Source: Desulfovibrio gilichinskyi (GTDB taxonomy: Bacteria > Desulfobacterota > Desulfovibrionia > Desulfovibrionales > Desulfovibrionaceae). Taken from it: 64,000 nt of DNA. This document shows positions 44,881-53,780 of this stretch, piece after piece; the stretch's first letter is position 1, and every line of letters begins with the position of its first letter. The position numbers and the translations under genes were made by a program. The stretch is taken from the NCBI RefSeq assembly GCF_900177375.1, contig NZ_FWZU01000001.1, forward strand, positions 1-64,000. Direction: 5' to 3'. The notes under the pieces are model-generated. The model saw nothing but the letters and a program-made list of their open reading frames with translations, had not been told where the DNA came from and searched no databases.

Positions 44881-45930
44881 TTAGGAAAACTGTTCTAAAA
44901 ACCGGATATCGTTTTCAAAAAACATACGCAGATCGCCGATGCCGTATTTCAGCATAGCTACGCGTTCGATACCTAGCCCGAATGCGAAACCGGAATATTT
45001 CTCGGTGTCGTAGTCGACGGATTTCATGACGTTAGGGTCCATCATTCCACAACCCAGAATTTCCACCCAGCCGGTCTGTTTGCAGACTCGGCAAGGCTGT
45101 CCGTCTATATGTCCTTTGCCGCCGCACATAACGCAGGAAATATCTACTTCCGCGCTTGGTTCTGTGAACGGGAAGAAACTTGGACGGAAGCGAACTTCGG
45201 TTTTCGGTCCAAACAGCTGATGGACGAATGCGGTAAGTGTGCCTCTAAGGTCTGCCATACTGACATTCTCATCAATCAGAACGCCTTCGATCTGATGGAA
45301 CATCGGTGTATGGGTAATGTCTGAATCCCGGCGGTATACTTTACCCGGTGCGATTACTGCGATTGGAGGAGTTTTTTCCTGCATTGAGCGAATCTGCAAA
45401 GGTGAGGTATGTGTACGCAGCAGAAAAGATTCTGAAATATACAGAGTATCCTGCATGTCCCTTGCGGGGTGATCAGGAGGCATATTCAAGGCTTCAAAGT
45501 TATACCAGTCGTTTTCGACTTCCGGACCTGTTACGACTTCAAAGCCGAGCCCTACAAAAACATCACAAATCTCATCCATCACCAGTGAAACAGGGTGGAG
45601 TGAGCCTTTGTGGGGAGTGCGGCCTGGCATTGTCGGGTCGAAACGGGATAAGCTCTCGGTTATGGCAGCTCTTTCAAGCTGGGACTGCCTTCCCTCGATC
45701 AGTTCTGTGAGAGCTGTCTTGACTTCGTTGGCTTTTTTTCCTGCGACAGGTTTATCTTCATTGGAAAGGGAGGGGAGGCCGGACATAATCTTGGCAAGGC
45801 GACCCTTGCGACCAAGATATTCAATCCTGAGTTCTTCCAGTTCAGATAAAGAAGAAGCCTGGTCCAAACGAGCTTCACACTCTGGGACCAGGCCTTCAAG
45901 TTCCTGTAACAGGGACTTTGCGTCCGACAT
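44881..45930 (-). CDS. pheS: Phenylalanyl-tRNA synthetase alpha subunit
   Basis: A 349-residue catalytic subunit. The N-terminal coiled coil (residues 1-85) binds tRNA. Class II motifs are [19 protein letters not shown] (motif 2), [19 protein letters not shown] and [17 protein letters not shown] (motif 3). An insertion with [22 protein letters not shown] has two CxxC pairs and could bind zinc; a Cys-rich insert here is known in some bacterial PheS. It starts one base before the rplT stop region and follows rplT in the operon. Confidence 0.97.
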   Translation of the reverse strand: MSDAKSLLQELEGLVPECEARLDQASSLSELEELRIEYLGRKGRLAKIMSGLPSLSNEDKPVAGKKANEVKTALTELIEGRQSQLERAAITESLSRFDPTMPGRTPHKGSLHPVSLVMDEICDVFVGLGFEVVTGPEVENDWYNFEALNMPPDHPARDMQDTLYISESFLLRTHTSPLQIRSMQEKTPPIAVIAPGKVYRRDSDITHTPMFHQIEGVLIDENVSMADLRGTLTAFVHQLFGPKTEVRFRPSFFPFTEPSAEVDISCVMCGGKGHIDGQPCRVCKQTGWVEILGCGMMDPNVMKSVDYDTEKYSGFAFGLGIERVAMLKYGIGDLRMFFENDIRFLEQFS

Positions 45931-45931
45931 T

Positions 45932-46285
45932 TTAGCTTACCTGAGCTCTAGCTGTCTCAGCGAGCTTGGCGAAAGCGACAGTGTCGCAAACGGCCAGGTC
46001 AGCCAGGATCTTACGGTTGAGTTCAATACCGGCCTTAGAAAGACCGTTAATGAAGCGGCTGTAAGACATGTCATTTAGACGGGCTGCAGCGTTAATACGC
46101 TGAATCCAAAGTTTACGCATTTCACGTTTGCGAACTTTACGTCCTACATAGGCCATGCAAAGTGAACGTTCTACACGTTCTCTGGCGGTGCGGTACAATG
46201 AGCTACCGGAACCACGAAAACCTTTGGCCATCTTCAAATATTTTTTGTGACGCTTATTAGCGGCAATACCACGTTTTACTCTCAT
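45932..46285 (-). CDS. rplT: 50S ribosomal protein L20
   Basis: 117 residues from [23 protein letters not shown], the normal L20 start, with GGAGGATTTCGG just upstream; the open frame reaches back to 46315. [24 protein letters not shown] is a family signature. L20 is needed early in 50S assembly and represses rpmI-rplT translation in E. coli and Bacillus. Confidence 0.97.
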   Translation of the reverse strand: MRVKRGIAANKRHKKYLKMAKGFRGSGSSLYRTARERVERSLCMAYVGRKVRKREMRKLWIQRINAAARLNDMSYSRFINGLSKAGIELNRKILADLAVCDTVAFAKLAETARAQVS

Positions 46286-46354
46286 CCGAAATCCTCCGAA
46301 GCCACCCGTATGCATCTAAGCACGGGCAGGAATACTATTAATTAAAAAAGAGCC

Positions 46355-46552
46355 TTAGGAATAAGGGAGCATGCGTTTGACTTGGCCTAAATTGGCTGAA
46401 TCAACGAGTGCGCTCTGACCTAGTCTGCTCTTACGCTTTGCGCTTTTCTTTGTCAGAATATGACGAAGACCTTGCTTACGGCGTTTGAATTTTCCGCTAC
46501 CAGTTTTAGTGAAACGCTTTGCAGCGCCTCTTCTAGTTTTCATTTTTGGCAT
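46355..46552 (-). CDS. rpmI: 50S ribosomal protein L35
   Basis: 65 residues, the usual L35 length, very basic: [20 protein letters not shown] and [13 protein letters not shown] are conserved. It lies between infC and rplT in the standard operon order. GGAGGATAG precedes the ATG. Confidence 0.97.
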   Translation of the reverse strand: MPKMKTRRGAAKRFTKTGSGKFKRRKQGLRHILTKKSAKRKSRLGQSALVDSANLGQVKRMLPYS

Positions 46553-46603
46553 TTCTATCCTCCTTCGGGATATAACCGACTACTTAGAGCGTCGGACAAA
46601 ACC

Positions 46604-47152
46604 TTATTTTTTTATGGGAGCTAGCATCATGTTCATGGTACGTCCTTCAGATCTAGGGGCCTGGTCCATTTTGGCCAAATCCTTAGTATCTTCTTTGACG
46701 CGTTCCAAAACAATCAACCCTCTGTCCTTGTGGACGATTTCTCGTCCCCGGAAAAATATGGTGACCTTGCATCTGTCGCCGTCATCAAGGAAGCGACGAA
46801 TATGCTTGAGCTTTGTCTGGTAATCGTGCTCATCGGTTTTTGGTCGAAACTTTACTTCCTTGATCTGGATGACAGTTTGCTTCTTTTTGGCTTCCTGCTT
46901 GCGCTTCTGCTGCTGATATTTGAACTTACCATAGTCCATAATCTTGCATACAGGTGGATCTTCCTTTTCTGCAACTTCTACCAAATCAAGTCCTCTGCTC
47001 ATAGCTAGTTCAAGCGCATCAGTAGTTGAAATTACTCCCAACTGTTCGCCTTGATCATCGATAACTCTAACCTGAGGAACTCGAATACGTTCGTTTCGTC
47101 TGGCTCCGTCTTCCCTACGAAAGGGACGCCTGCCGTCTTTATTAAAAGCTAT
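46604..47152 (-). CDS. infC: Translation initiation factor IF-3, probably starting at ATA
   Basis: The C-domain and linker are obvious ([53 protein letters not shown]). No ATG, GTG or TTG gives a complete N-domain: the first is a TTG at 47041 inside it. Reading upstream in frame gives [17 protein letters not shown] and [13 protein letters not shown], the normal IF-3 N-terminus, back to a stop at 47158. The only codon placed correctly is ATA at 47150-47152, with GGAGG eight bases before it. The protein is then 182 residues. E. coli infC uses AUU for autoregulation. The start overlaps the thrS end by 11 bases. Confidence 0.9.
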   Translation of the reverse strand: MAFNKDGRRPFRREDGARRNERIRVPQVRVIDDQGEQLGVISTTDALELAMSRGLDLVEVAEKEDPPVCKIMDYGKFKYQQQKRKQEAKKKQTVIQIKEVKFRPKTDEHDYQTKLKHIRRFLDDGDRCKVTIFFRGREIVHKDRGLIVLERVKEDTKDLAKMDQAPRSEGRTMNMMLAPIKK

Positions 47153-49067
47153 AGCTCATGCCTCCGCGTTTGAATGGTTCGTTGATGGCGGTCGAAATAA
47201 GCTCAGCCGCTTCATCAAGAGGCTTGAGTCCCGGGTCTTCCCCGTCGCGGGCCCTTACATTGACCGACTCCGCTGCGACTTCGTTGTCGCCGATTATCAA
47301 CATGTACGGGACCTTCTCCAATTGAGCTTCCCGTACTTTGTAGCCCAATTTTTCGTTGCGTATATCAACCTCAGCACGAATGCCCTTTTCTTGCAAAAAT
47401 CGCAAGACTTTTTCAGCGTATTCGTTCTGAGTGTCAGTAACAGTAAGAATTTTTGCCTGAACAGGAGATAACCAGGCGGGCAGCGCTCCACCTGTGTGTT
47501 CGAGCAGTACTCCAATGAACCTTTCAATGGAGCCGAGGATGACGCGATGCAGCATTACTGGTCTGTGTCGTTCACCGTCATCGCCCACATATACTAAGTC
47601 GAACCTGTCTGGCAAGGTAAAATCACACTGAATAGTAGCACACTGCCAGCGACGGTCAAGTGCATCTTTGATAATAATGTCGATTTTGGGGCCGTAAAAA
47701 GCTCCATCACCTTCATTAATAGAATACTCCATGCCCATGGTTTCTAGCGCATCTTTCAGTGCAAAAGTTGCTTTTTCCCAATCTGCTTCGGAACCGATAG
47801 CCTTTTCAGGCTTGGTGCTGATTTCAGCTTCATAGCTGAATCCGAAAAGATTCATTATATCACCGACGAATTTTGCTACGCCGATAATTTCATCTCTGAG
47901 TTGATCCTGACGGCAAAGAATATGTGCATCATCCTGAGTAAAGGAGCGCACTCTCATGAGACCGTGCAGAACACCTGATTTTTCGTGGCGGTGAACGACT
48001 CCAAGCTCAAAATAACGCTGTGGAAGGTCACGGTAGCTGCGAATTCTGGATTTAAATACCAGCATGTGAGACAGGCAGTTCATCGGTTTGATGCCGTATG
48101 CCTGATCATCAATCTCAGTAAAATACATATTTTCACGATAGTTATCATAATGTCCTGACCGTTCCCAAAGTTCTCTTTTGAGAATAAGCGGTCCCTGAAC
48201 AAAGTTATAACCACGTTTCAGATGTTCTTTGCGTTCGAAGTCTTCAAGGATTGCTCTGACGAGAGCACCTTTTGGATGCCAGATGATCATGCCGGCGCCG
48301 ACTTCATTGCTGATTGAAAAAAGATCCAGCTGAGTTCCGAGCTTGCGGTGGTCACGTTTCTTGGCTTCTTCAAGTCGATTAAGATGCTTTTTCAGCTCTT
48401 TGGCATCCGCAAAAGCGGTCCCGTAAATACGCTGAAGTTGAGCACGTTTTTCATCACCGCGCCAGTAAGCACCTGCTACAGACAGAAGCTTGAAAGCTTT
48501 AAGCATGCCTGTACGGGCAACGTGAGGTCCACGGCAAAGGTCACAGAAGTCGCCGTTTGTATAGATAGAAACTGTTTCAGCTCCGAGGTCGTCAATAAGT
48601 TCGACTTTGTAGGCTTCGCCCATTTTGTCAAATTTTTCTCTGGCTTCTGCGCTGGTAAGTTCCATTCGTGAAAATTCTTCGTTAGCACCTACGCGACTGA
48701 GCATTTCTGCTTCAATTGCTTCTAAGTCTTCAGGTGTAAAAGGACGTTCGTATTCGAAGTCGTAGTAAAAACCGTTAGCAATAGAAGGCCCGATGGTCAC
48801 TTTTGCTGTCGGAAAAAGTTTTTTTACAGCTTCAGCCATAAGGTGAGCTGTGGAATGGCGGATTATTTCTAATCCTTCATCAGATGTTTCCATGACAGGT
48901 TCGAGCGTTGTGCAGTCCGCAGGAACGGTGGATGAAAGGTCAATGAATGTATCGCCGCATTTGGCAGCAACTGCACTCTTGAATTGTTTTTTCGACAGGG
49001 CTTCTTTAAGCACCTCGCCGACAATGGCGCCTTGCTCTACTTCAAGCTCATTTCCTGCTACTAGCAT
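47142..49067 (-). CDS. thrS: Threonyl-tRNA synthetase
   Basis: A 641-residue class II synthetase: a TGS domain (residues 1-60), the editing domain with [11 protein letters not shown] and CRGPHV (zinc-type HxxxH...C pattern), then the core with [24 protein letters not shown] (motif 1-2 area, where most enzymes have MNCPGH), [27 protein letters not shown] and [11 protein letters not shown], and the anticodon domain ([13 protein letters not shown]). It leads the operon thrS-infC-rpmI-rplT-pheS-pheT. No T-box leader is apparent. Confidence 0.96.
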   Translation of the reverse strand: MLVAGNELEVEQGAIVGEVLKEALSKKQFKSAVAAKCGDTFIDLSSTVPADCTTLEPVMETSDEGLEIIRHSTAHLMAEAVKKLFPTAKVTIGPSIANGFYYDFEYERPFTPEDLEAIEAEMLSRVGANEEFSRMELTSAEAREKFDKMGEAYKVELIDDLGAETVSIYTNGDFCDLCRGPHVARTGMLKAFKLLSVAGAYWRGDEKRAQLQRIYGTAFADAKELKKHLNRLEEAKKRDHRKLGTQLDLFSISNEVGAGMIIWHPKGALVRAILEDFERKEHLKRGYNFVQGPLILKRELWERSGHYDNYRENMYFTEIDDQAYGIKPMNCLSHMLVFKSRIRSYRDLPQRYFELGVVHRHEKSGVLHGLMRVRSFTQDDAHILCRQDQLRDEIIGVAKFVGDIMNLFGFSYEAEISTKPEKAIGSEADWEKATFALKDALETMGMEYSINEGDGAFYGPKIDIIIKDALDRRWQCATIQCDFTLPDRFDLVYVGDDGERHRPVMLHRVILGSIERFIGVLLEHTGGALPAWLSPVQAKILTVTDTQNEYAEKVLRFLQEKGIRAEVDIRNEKLGYKVREAQLEKVPYMLIIGDNEVAAESVNVRARDGEDPGLKPLDEAAELISTAINEPFKRGGMSYSF

Positions 49068-49312
49068 AACAACTCTCTCTCTAACGGAAGACGTTTTATA
49101 TTGATCCCGTTTGGCGGGGACAAAATCTTAATTCTAAACCCAAAATGTTCTGCATTTTGCAACACACTGTTTTCATTGAGTTCAGTATAAGAAAAAGTAG
49201 AAATATTCTCTGTGTTAATCATAAATATTTCTATTTTATATTACATAGAAGGCAGTTTTTTTATCTAATAAAATCTTATAAGTCAAGCCGTAAGCGGTAC
49301 ATTATAAGGTTT
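49068..49312 (-). promoter_or_regulatory. thrS upstream region with a possible sigma-70 promoter
   Basis: 245 AT-rich bases without a gene. On the minus strand TTGACT (about 49281-49286) precedes AT-rich TAGATAAAA, a weak promoter candidate for the whole thrS to pheT operon. No terminator for the upstream thioesterase gene is clear. Confidence 0.3.
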
Positions 49313-50038
49313 TCATTGAACCTGAAGAGCAAACGAATTTTTATTATTTGATTCGTTATGGCCCAGTAATTCAAAACCTTGTGGAGTTTTTTCGCAATTC
49401 ATAAGCCTGATTGTATTACCCTCAAACACTTCCGATAGAAAAGCTATGCGAATCGAGCTTATATCTTCCGGCACTGCTGCTTGCATTCTGAGCGCGTCCA
49501 TGCCCCAGCGCAGGTATTCGGTATTATTTACGTGTCCGCTTGCATCCAGTGAACTGTAAGGGACACGGAAAGTTCTGATCTCATCTTCCGGTTTGCCGGG
49601 ACGGATTCTTTTAATTTTTTCTGAAAATAGCGATTTTGTCTTCGGCAGCAGGTCTATCCCTAATGATTCTATGTTCAGCGGTTTTCCTGATTCAGAATCA
49701 AGCACCATCCATTCCGAGCTTGCACGGACAATTATGTTTCCGCTTTCATCACAGCCTTCAAATTCACGAAGAGCTCTTAATTTTTTAGCTCCCCGTGACC
49801 ATGTGGTAAGAGAAAATATATCATTACGTTTAGGAAGTTCGCTAATTTCTATGCACATGGAAGTCAGTATCCAGAAACAGTTTTTGGCGTCTAACTGCTC
49901 AGCTCCGAATCCTTCACGATTGGCGTGCATGGTTGCAGCTTCCTGCAATCTCCACATCAGCCAATGATAGTGCATTCTATCGTTCGGTCCTGTTTCATAT
50001 GCCGGGACCACAGAGCTTACATTCATGGTATCATTCAT
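49313..50038 (-). CDS. Acyl-ACP thioesterase family protein
   Basis: A 241-residue double hot-dog protein of the FatA/bacterial acyl-ACP thioesterase family. Landmarks: a start domain with YETGPNDRMHYHWLMWRLQEAA, LTSMCIEISELPKRND and TTWSRGAKKLRALREFE, and a second hot-dog with SSLDASGHVNNTEYLRWGMDAL, in which Asn and His of HVNN are the family's catalytic-site residues. It releases free fatty acids from ACP. It follows the hopene cyclase gene by 7 bases, so the two form one operon. Confidence 0.85.
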   Translation of the reverse strand: MNDTMNVSSVVPAYETGPNDRMHYHWLMWRLQEAATMHANREGFGAEQLDAKNCFWILTSMCIEISELPKRNDIFSLTTWSRGAKKLRALREFEGCDESGNIIVRASSEWMVLDSESGKPLNIESLGIDLLPKTKSLFSEKIKRIRPGKPEDEIRTFRVPYSSLDASGHVNNTEYLRWGMDALRMQAAVPEDISSIRIAFLSEVFEGNTIRLMNCEKTPQGFELLGHNESNNKNSFALQVQ

Positions 50039-50045
50039 AATATGC

Positions 50046-52178
50046 CTACCACTTCTTACCCAGGTCCAGCGGAGAAGGGCGGCGCATCAGTATTTGCTGA
50101 GAATCTTCGCCTGCTGAAAACCTTTCGTACACGCCCAGTGCCCACATGGGGAAATACTGGCTGTATCCGTGGTAGCGAAGGTAGAATACTTTTGGAAATC
50201 CGGTTCCAGTGAAATATTTTTCATCCCAGCTTCCGTCTTTTTTCTGATTCTCTAACAGGTAACGGATACCTCTGCTTACGGCTTTGCTGTTTACTCTTTT
50301 TGCCGCCATCAACCCGAGTAAAGCCCATGCCGTCTGCGACGGAGTGGATTCTCCTTTTCCTGCGTAGTATTTATCATTATAGCTCAGGCATGATTCGCCC
50401 CAGCCACCATCTCTATTTTGATGATTTTCAAACCATTCAACAGCTTTGCAGACATATGAAGAGTTCATGTCTTCGCCGACCTGACGCAGTCCGCAGAGAA
50501 CCGACCACGTTCCGTAAATATAGTTTACGCCCCAGCGACCGAACCATGATCCGTCGTCTTCCTGTTCTTTTTTAAGGAATTCAATTCCTTCTTTGATCGG
50601 GCGGAAACTTTTATTATACCCGATAACACCGAGTAATTCGATTACGCGGGCTGTAAGGTCTGACGTAGGAGGATCAAGCAATGCTCCATGATCCGCAAAT
50701 GGAATATCATTTAAATATAAGGCGTCGTTATCAATATCAAAGGCCGCGTAGCCTCCGCCTGTGCATTGCATACCGATAAGCCAGTTTACAGCTTTGACGA
50801 AATTCTCGCGGTGTTCTTCCATTTCCAGAACGCCGGCACGGGCCATAGCCATGAGCACCATAGCAGTGTCATCAAGGTCTGGGTAGAAAGTGTTCTCAAA
50901 CTGGAAAGCCCAGCCTGCACCTTGAAGGGTCGGTGCTTTGGAAGCCCAGTCCCCCTGAACAAATATCTGTTGCTCGAATAGCCAGTCGACAGCTTTTTTT
51001 ACCAAGCCGCTGTCTTTGTCTTCTCCGGCTTCAAGTATTGCGGAAAGGGCCAAGCATGTATCCCAGATAGGGGAGTTGCAGGGCTGGCACATGCACTGTT
51101 CCATGTTTTCAGCAGTCCCTTTTTCCGCTGAAATATCCAGTTCCGGTGCTGCGGAAAGCTCACGCCCTCCGGTTACGACAGTGAATTCAGAAGGAGATTT
51201 TTCACTGACCTGAAATCTGTCTACTATAAGGTCATCAACCGCCTGCAAGCCTCGCGCGTAATCCGGGTCTGACTCGTCATAACCGGACAGGCTGAGAGCT
51301 GTGACTGCATTTGCCATAGCAGGGAAAATCGCACCGATTCCGCCGCGTCCGGCCATATGGTCACGGGTCCACTTTTCAGCGAAGTTAACCGCTTTTTTAT
51401 GAATGGAGTCCGGTATCAGATGTATTGTCCTTTTCAGCACTCTATCCAATAGGATGAATAAATTTTTGCGAAGTGCTTTGTCTCTATACCTGTCTATATG
51501 AACCAGTTCTTCTTGCGGTTTACAGAAAAGTTCAGGAATAGACTCGTCCACGCGCAATGAGCAGACAGGTTTCTTTTCATAAATAAGCAGCAGCGGATAG
51601 ATAACTGATCTTGACCAGTATGAAACCTTATCTAAATGGAAGAAAAACCATTTCGGCAACAGCACTATTTCAATAGGCATTGCTGGAGGGCAGTGCCACG
51701 GAATCTGGCCGAAAGTCGCAAGGCATATGCGTGTGAAAACATTTGCGGATTCTGCTCCGCCTTTTGCCAGAATTATCTGACGGGCACGCACCATGTGTTC
51801 ATCATTTTTGTCATCGCCCAGTATTTTAAGAGCCATGTAGGCTTTAACTGATGCGCTGATATTTACAGGGCCGTCGTGGTCATGGAGAGGCCAGCCGCCG
51901 TCAGGCATCTGTTTGGAACGAATATAGTTGCCGAGTCTTTCAGCAACCTTCGGGTCCATTTCACGGTTTAAGAACCGCTGAAACATTATATATTCTGATG
52001 GAATAGTTACATCAGCTTCAAGAGCAAAAACCCAGTAGCCTTCAGGACTCTGTAGTGTGCGGAAGCGGCTGACAACCTTTTTGAGCGCATCTTTAGGCTG
52101 TAATAACGCTACAACTGAGTTGCTGTTTCTATCTTTTTTCTTGTTAGCGTTGGTTTTTGCAGTCTTTGTATTGTTCAT
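50046..52178 (-). CDS. shc: Squalene-hopene cyclase
   Basis: A 710-residue terpenoid cyclase that folds squalene into hopene, the parent of hopanoid membrane lipids. The acid motif is YPDLDDTAMVLMA (DxDDTA type). Several QW repeats are visible, for example QSPEGYWVFALEAD, KQMPDGGWPL, GGGYAAFDIDND, EDDGSWFGRWGVNYIYGTW, NRDGGWGES and QKKDGSWDEKYFTGTGFP. The N-terminal 20 residues are Lys/Asn-rich linker. It is probably membrane-associated. It is preceded by a TetR gene and followed by a thioesterase gene. Confidence 0.95.
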   Translation of the reverse strand: MNNTKTAKTNANKKKDRNSNSVVALLQPKDALKKVVSRFRTLQSPEGYWVFALEADVTIPSEYIMFQRFLNREMDPKVAERLGNYIRSKQMPDGGWPLHDHDGPVNISASVKAYMALKILGDDKNDEHMVRARQIILAKGGAESANVFTRICLATFGQIPWHCPPAMPIEIVLLPKWFFFHLDKVSYWSRSVIYPLLLIYEKKPVCSLRVDESIPELFCKPQEELVHIDRYRDKALRKNLFILLDRVLKRTIHLIPDSIHKKAVNFAEKWTRDHMAGRGGIGAIFPAMANAVTALSLSGYDESDPDYARGLQAVDDLIVDRFQVSEKSPSEFTVVTGGRELSAAPELDISAEKGTAENMEQCMCQPCNSPIWDTCLALSAILEAGEDKDSGLVKKAVDWLFEQQIFVQGDWASKAPTLQGAGWAFQFENTFYPDLDDTAMVLMAMARAGVLEMEEHRENFVKAVNWLIGMQCTGGGYAAFDIDNDALYLNDIPFADHGALLDPPTSDLTARVIELLGVIGYNKSFRPIKEGIEFLKKEQEDDGSWFGRWGVNYIYGTWSVLCGLRQVGEDMNSSYVCKAVEWFENHQNRDGGWGESCLSYNDKYYAGKGESTPSQTAWALLGLMAAKRVNSKAVSRGIRYLLENQKKDGSWDEKYFTGTGFPKVFYLRYHGYSQYFPMWALGVYERFSAGEDSQQILMRRPSPLDLGKKW

Positions 52179-52199
52179 TTAATAAATCCTTTTAATTCT

Positions 52200-52808
52200 T
52201 TAGACTATTGCGTCTACTGCTGAGTCGATGACTTGTTTTTTCAGTTTAGCAACTGGGCCCCACTCAAAGTGAGGATAGGTTACAAGCAGGGAAGTAAGCC
52301 CGTGCGCCGCTGCTATGACTGAATTTGATGTTACAAGAATATCTTCATCAGATGAGTTCGGCGGCATACATTTTTTTACGCATGATTTGATGCGTTCATA
52401 CATGGTTTTGCCAAGTGGATTCTGCTCAAAATGTGAGTTGCCGGCATTCCACATGTCTGTTTCCATCATAAATCCGACTCTGTAAGCATTGGGGTTTTCA
52501 AGTCCCATGGTTACAAAAGTATATAAAATATCTTTTAAAGCACCTTTTGGAGATTTGGAGACAGAAAGAATTTCGTTAATTGCTTGCAGAAAGTCCCGAT
52601 ATGTTTCTTCTGTCAGGCAAAGAAATAATTCCTTCTTATCTTTGAAATGGTGATATATAGTAGTCGGCGAGTAACCGATGGTCGTCGCTAACTTGCGCAT
52701 TGATACCTGCGCATAGCCGTGCTCGGCAAATAATTTGCGCGCAGCATCAAGTATCAGCATCTTTAATGGAAGCTGAGGGCTGTCTAATATTGTAGCTTGT
52801 GTAATCAT
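52200..52808 (-). CDS. TetR family transcriptional regulator
   Basis: About 202 residues from ATG 52808, with GGTGGAGAT upstream; an in-frame GTG at 52826 lies inside the operator and is less likely. The HTH covers AARKLFAEHGYAQVSMRKLATTIG and SPTTIYHHFKDKKELF, and a C-terminal ligand domain follows. It lies 21 bases upstream of shc on the same strand, so it probably controls itself and the hopanoid/thioesterase genes. A perfect palindrome lies just upstream. Confidence 0.9.
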   Translation of the reverse strand: MITQATILDSPQLPLKMLILDAARKLFAEHGYAQVSMRKLATTIGYSPTTIYHHFKDKKELFLCLTEETYRDFLQAINEILSVSKSPKGALKDILYTFVTMGLENPNAYRVGFMMETDMWNAGNSHFEQNPLGKTMYERIKSCVKKCMPPNSSDEDILVTSNSVIAAAHGLTSLLVTYPHFEWGPVAKLKKQVIDSAVDAIV

Positions 52809-52825
52809 GTAATTAATCTCCACCA

Positions 52826-52840
52826 CTTAACAGTGTTAAG
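52826..52840. promoter_or_regulatory. Palindromic operator for the TetR-shc-thioesterase operon
   Basis: CTTAACA-G-TGTTAAG is a perfect 15-base palindrome, within a longer imperfect CCAC...GTGG frame. It lies 17 bases upstream of the TetR start, a typical autoregulatory place. The 52841-53070 stretch upstream has no ORF. Confidence 0.65.
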
Positions 52841-53070
52841 CTGTGGCTTTCTTTTGCATGAAAGTATACGACTGTCAACAAATTGTAACCTAAAGAATTA
52901 CTTTTTTTATGCGAGAACTGCGTAAAAATTATGAGCTAATCAACGGAATTGAAGCTGTGCAGAGCATATTTGAATTATCAGCAGAAAAATCTTGCAATAG
53001 AAAACCGACTTGTATATATGTTCTCAGCTCAGGCGGGTAATTCATTATCCAGCTTGTTTTTATATAAAGT

Positions 53071-53147
53071 GGCCCCGTAGCTCAGTCGGATAGAGCACAA
53101 GATTCCTAATCTTGGTGTCACAAGTTCGATTCTTGTCGGGGTCACCA
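53071..53147 (+). tRNA. tRNA-Arg (anticodon CCT)
   Basis: A 77-base cloverleaf with encoded CCA. Acceptor GGCCCCG pairs with CGGGGTC (one G-U). D-arm AGCTCAGTCGGATAGAGC; anticodon stem CAAGA/TCTTG with loop TTCCTAA gives CCT at 53105-53107, reading AGG (Arg); T-arm ACAAG-TTCGATT-CTTGT. Its last 47 bases are repeated exactly at 62641-62687, so it is the integration site of the island to the right. A terminator follows. Confidence 0.97.
53101..53147 (+). repeat. att site, left copy (tRNA-Arg 3' end)
   Basis: The 47 bases from the anticodon stem to CCA are identical to 62641-62687. The bases on the left side differ (a before this copy, g before the other). This is the usual footprint of tyrosine-recombinase integration into a tRNA gene that leaves the tRNA intact at one end. 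Confidence 0.93.
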
Positions 53148-53155
53148 AGAATATT

Positions 53156-53190
53156 AAGGGTTTACGTCAATATTGATGTAAACCCTTTTC
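53156..53190 (+). terminator. Terminator after tRNA-Arg
   Basis: AAGGGTTTAC pairs with GTAAACCCTT around an inner TCA/TGA, followed by TTC. The stretch 53183-53216 matches 62729-62762 after the second att copy with two mismatches in 34. Confidence 0.8.
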
Positions 53191-53218
53191 TGCGTTTTAC
53201 GGGGTTGTTTTTGGGGGA

Positions 53219-53608
53219 TTACCCAGCCACTTCCATATTCAGTATCTGGTTATCCTCGAATTCATATTCTGTAGATAGTTTCAGGCTGCGCCCGTTCTTT
53301 AGTTTCACCAGAAAGGTTTCCACATAATTCGATGAATCAGGAATTTCACTGGTTATTGAGATCGTTCTGGTCGCAGGGGAGTATATGATCTTCTGGAATC
53401 CTTTTCCTGTACTGATTTTGATTTCGTTGTCATTGGGGAGTACCTCTATGGTTTGGGATTCAGCTGCGGTTGTTACTGCTAACTCCAGAAACTGTTCTCT
53501 GATCGTGTTATGGATTACTTCTTCGATGGTTGTTGCTCCTGCGGTGATGGCTATAAGGATACAGCTCAAGACTAATGCTATTAGAATTATTGATTTTATG
53601 ATTCTCAT
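53219..53608 (-). CDS. Small secreted protein of unknown function (island left end)
   Basis: A 129-residue protein with a signal peptide (residues 1-24, ending TAGA). The mature part is acidic, beta-rich and has no Cys: ESQTIEVLPNDNEIKISTGKGF and TRTISITSEIP. I do not recognise it. It is the only minus-strand gene in the island, next to the tRNA and divergent from the eight-gene operon. GGAGAAATC upstream of the ATG is a good ribosome site. It could be an immunity or accessory protein of the adjoining system, but nothing in its sequence shows this. Confidence 0.72.
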   Translation of the reverse strand: MRIIKSIILIALVLSCILIAITAGATTIEEVIHNTIREQFLELAVTTAAESQTIEVLPNDNEIKISTGKGFQKIIYSPATRTISITSEIPDSSNYVETFLVKLKNGRSLKLSTEYEFEDNQILNMEVAG

Positions 53609-53745
53609 TTGATTTCTCCTGTGATGGTGACGTTCGGTTGATCTAAGTGAATAAATATTCCTTTATGAAGACGAAGTGTTACTATTGTATTGAGTAGAAT
53701 TTATCGAAATTTGTGGCGAATATCTAAAAATTTAACAATCAGTTA

Positions 53746-53774
53746 TTGCTCAAATTGATGTTTCTTATTATAAA
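53746..53774 (+). promoter_or_regulatory. Promoter of the island operon, apparently giving leaderless mRNA
   Basis: TTGCTC (53746-53751), 17 bases, TATAAA (53769-53774). The first ATG of the operon is at 53781, where transcription would be expected to begin, and no ribosome site precedes it. The mRNA would then start at or near its initiation codon. Confidence 0.5.
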
Positions 53775-53780
53775 TTTCAA

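Noticed and set aside
49068-49312. Possible T-box leader before thrS
   Set aside because: No T-box sequence or specifier stem could be recognised; the stretch is too AT-rich and short.
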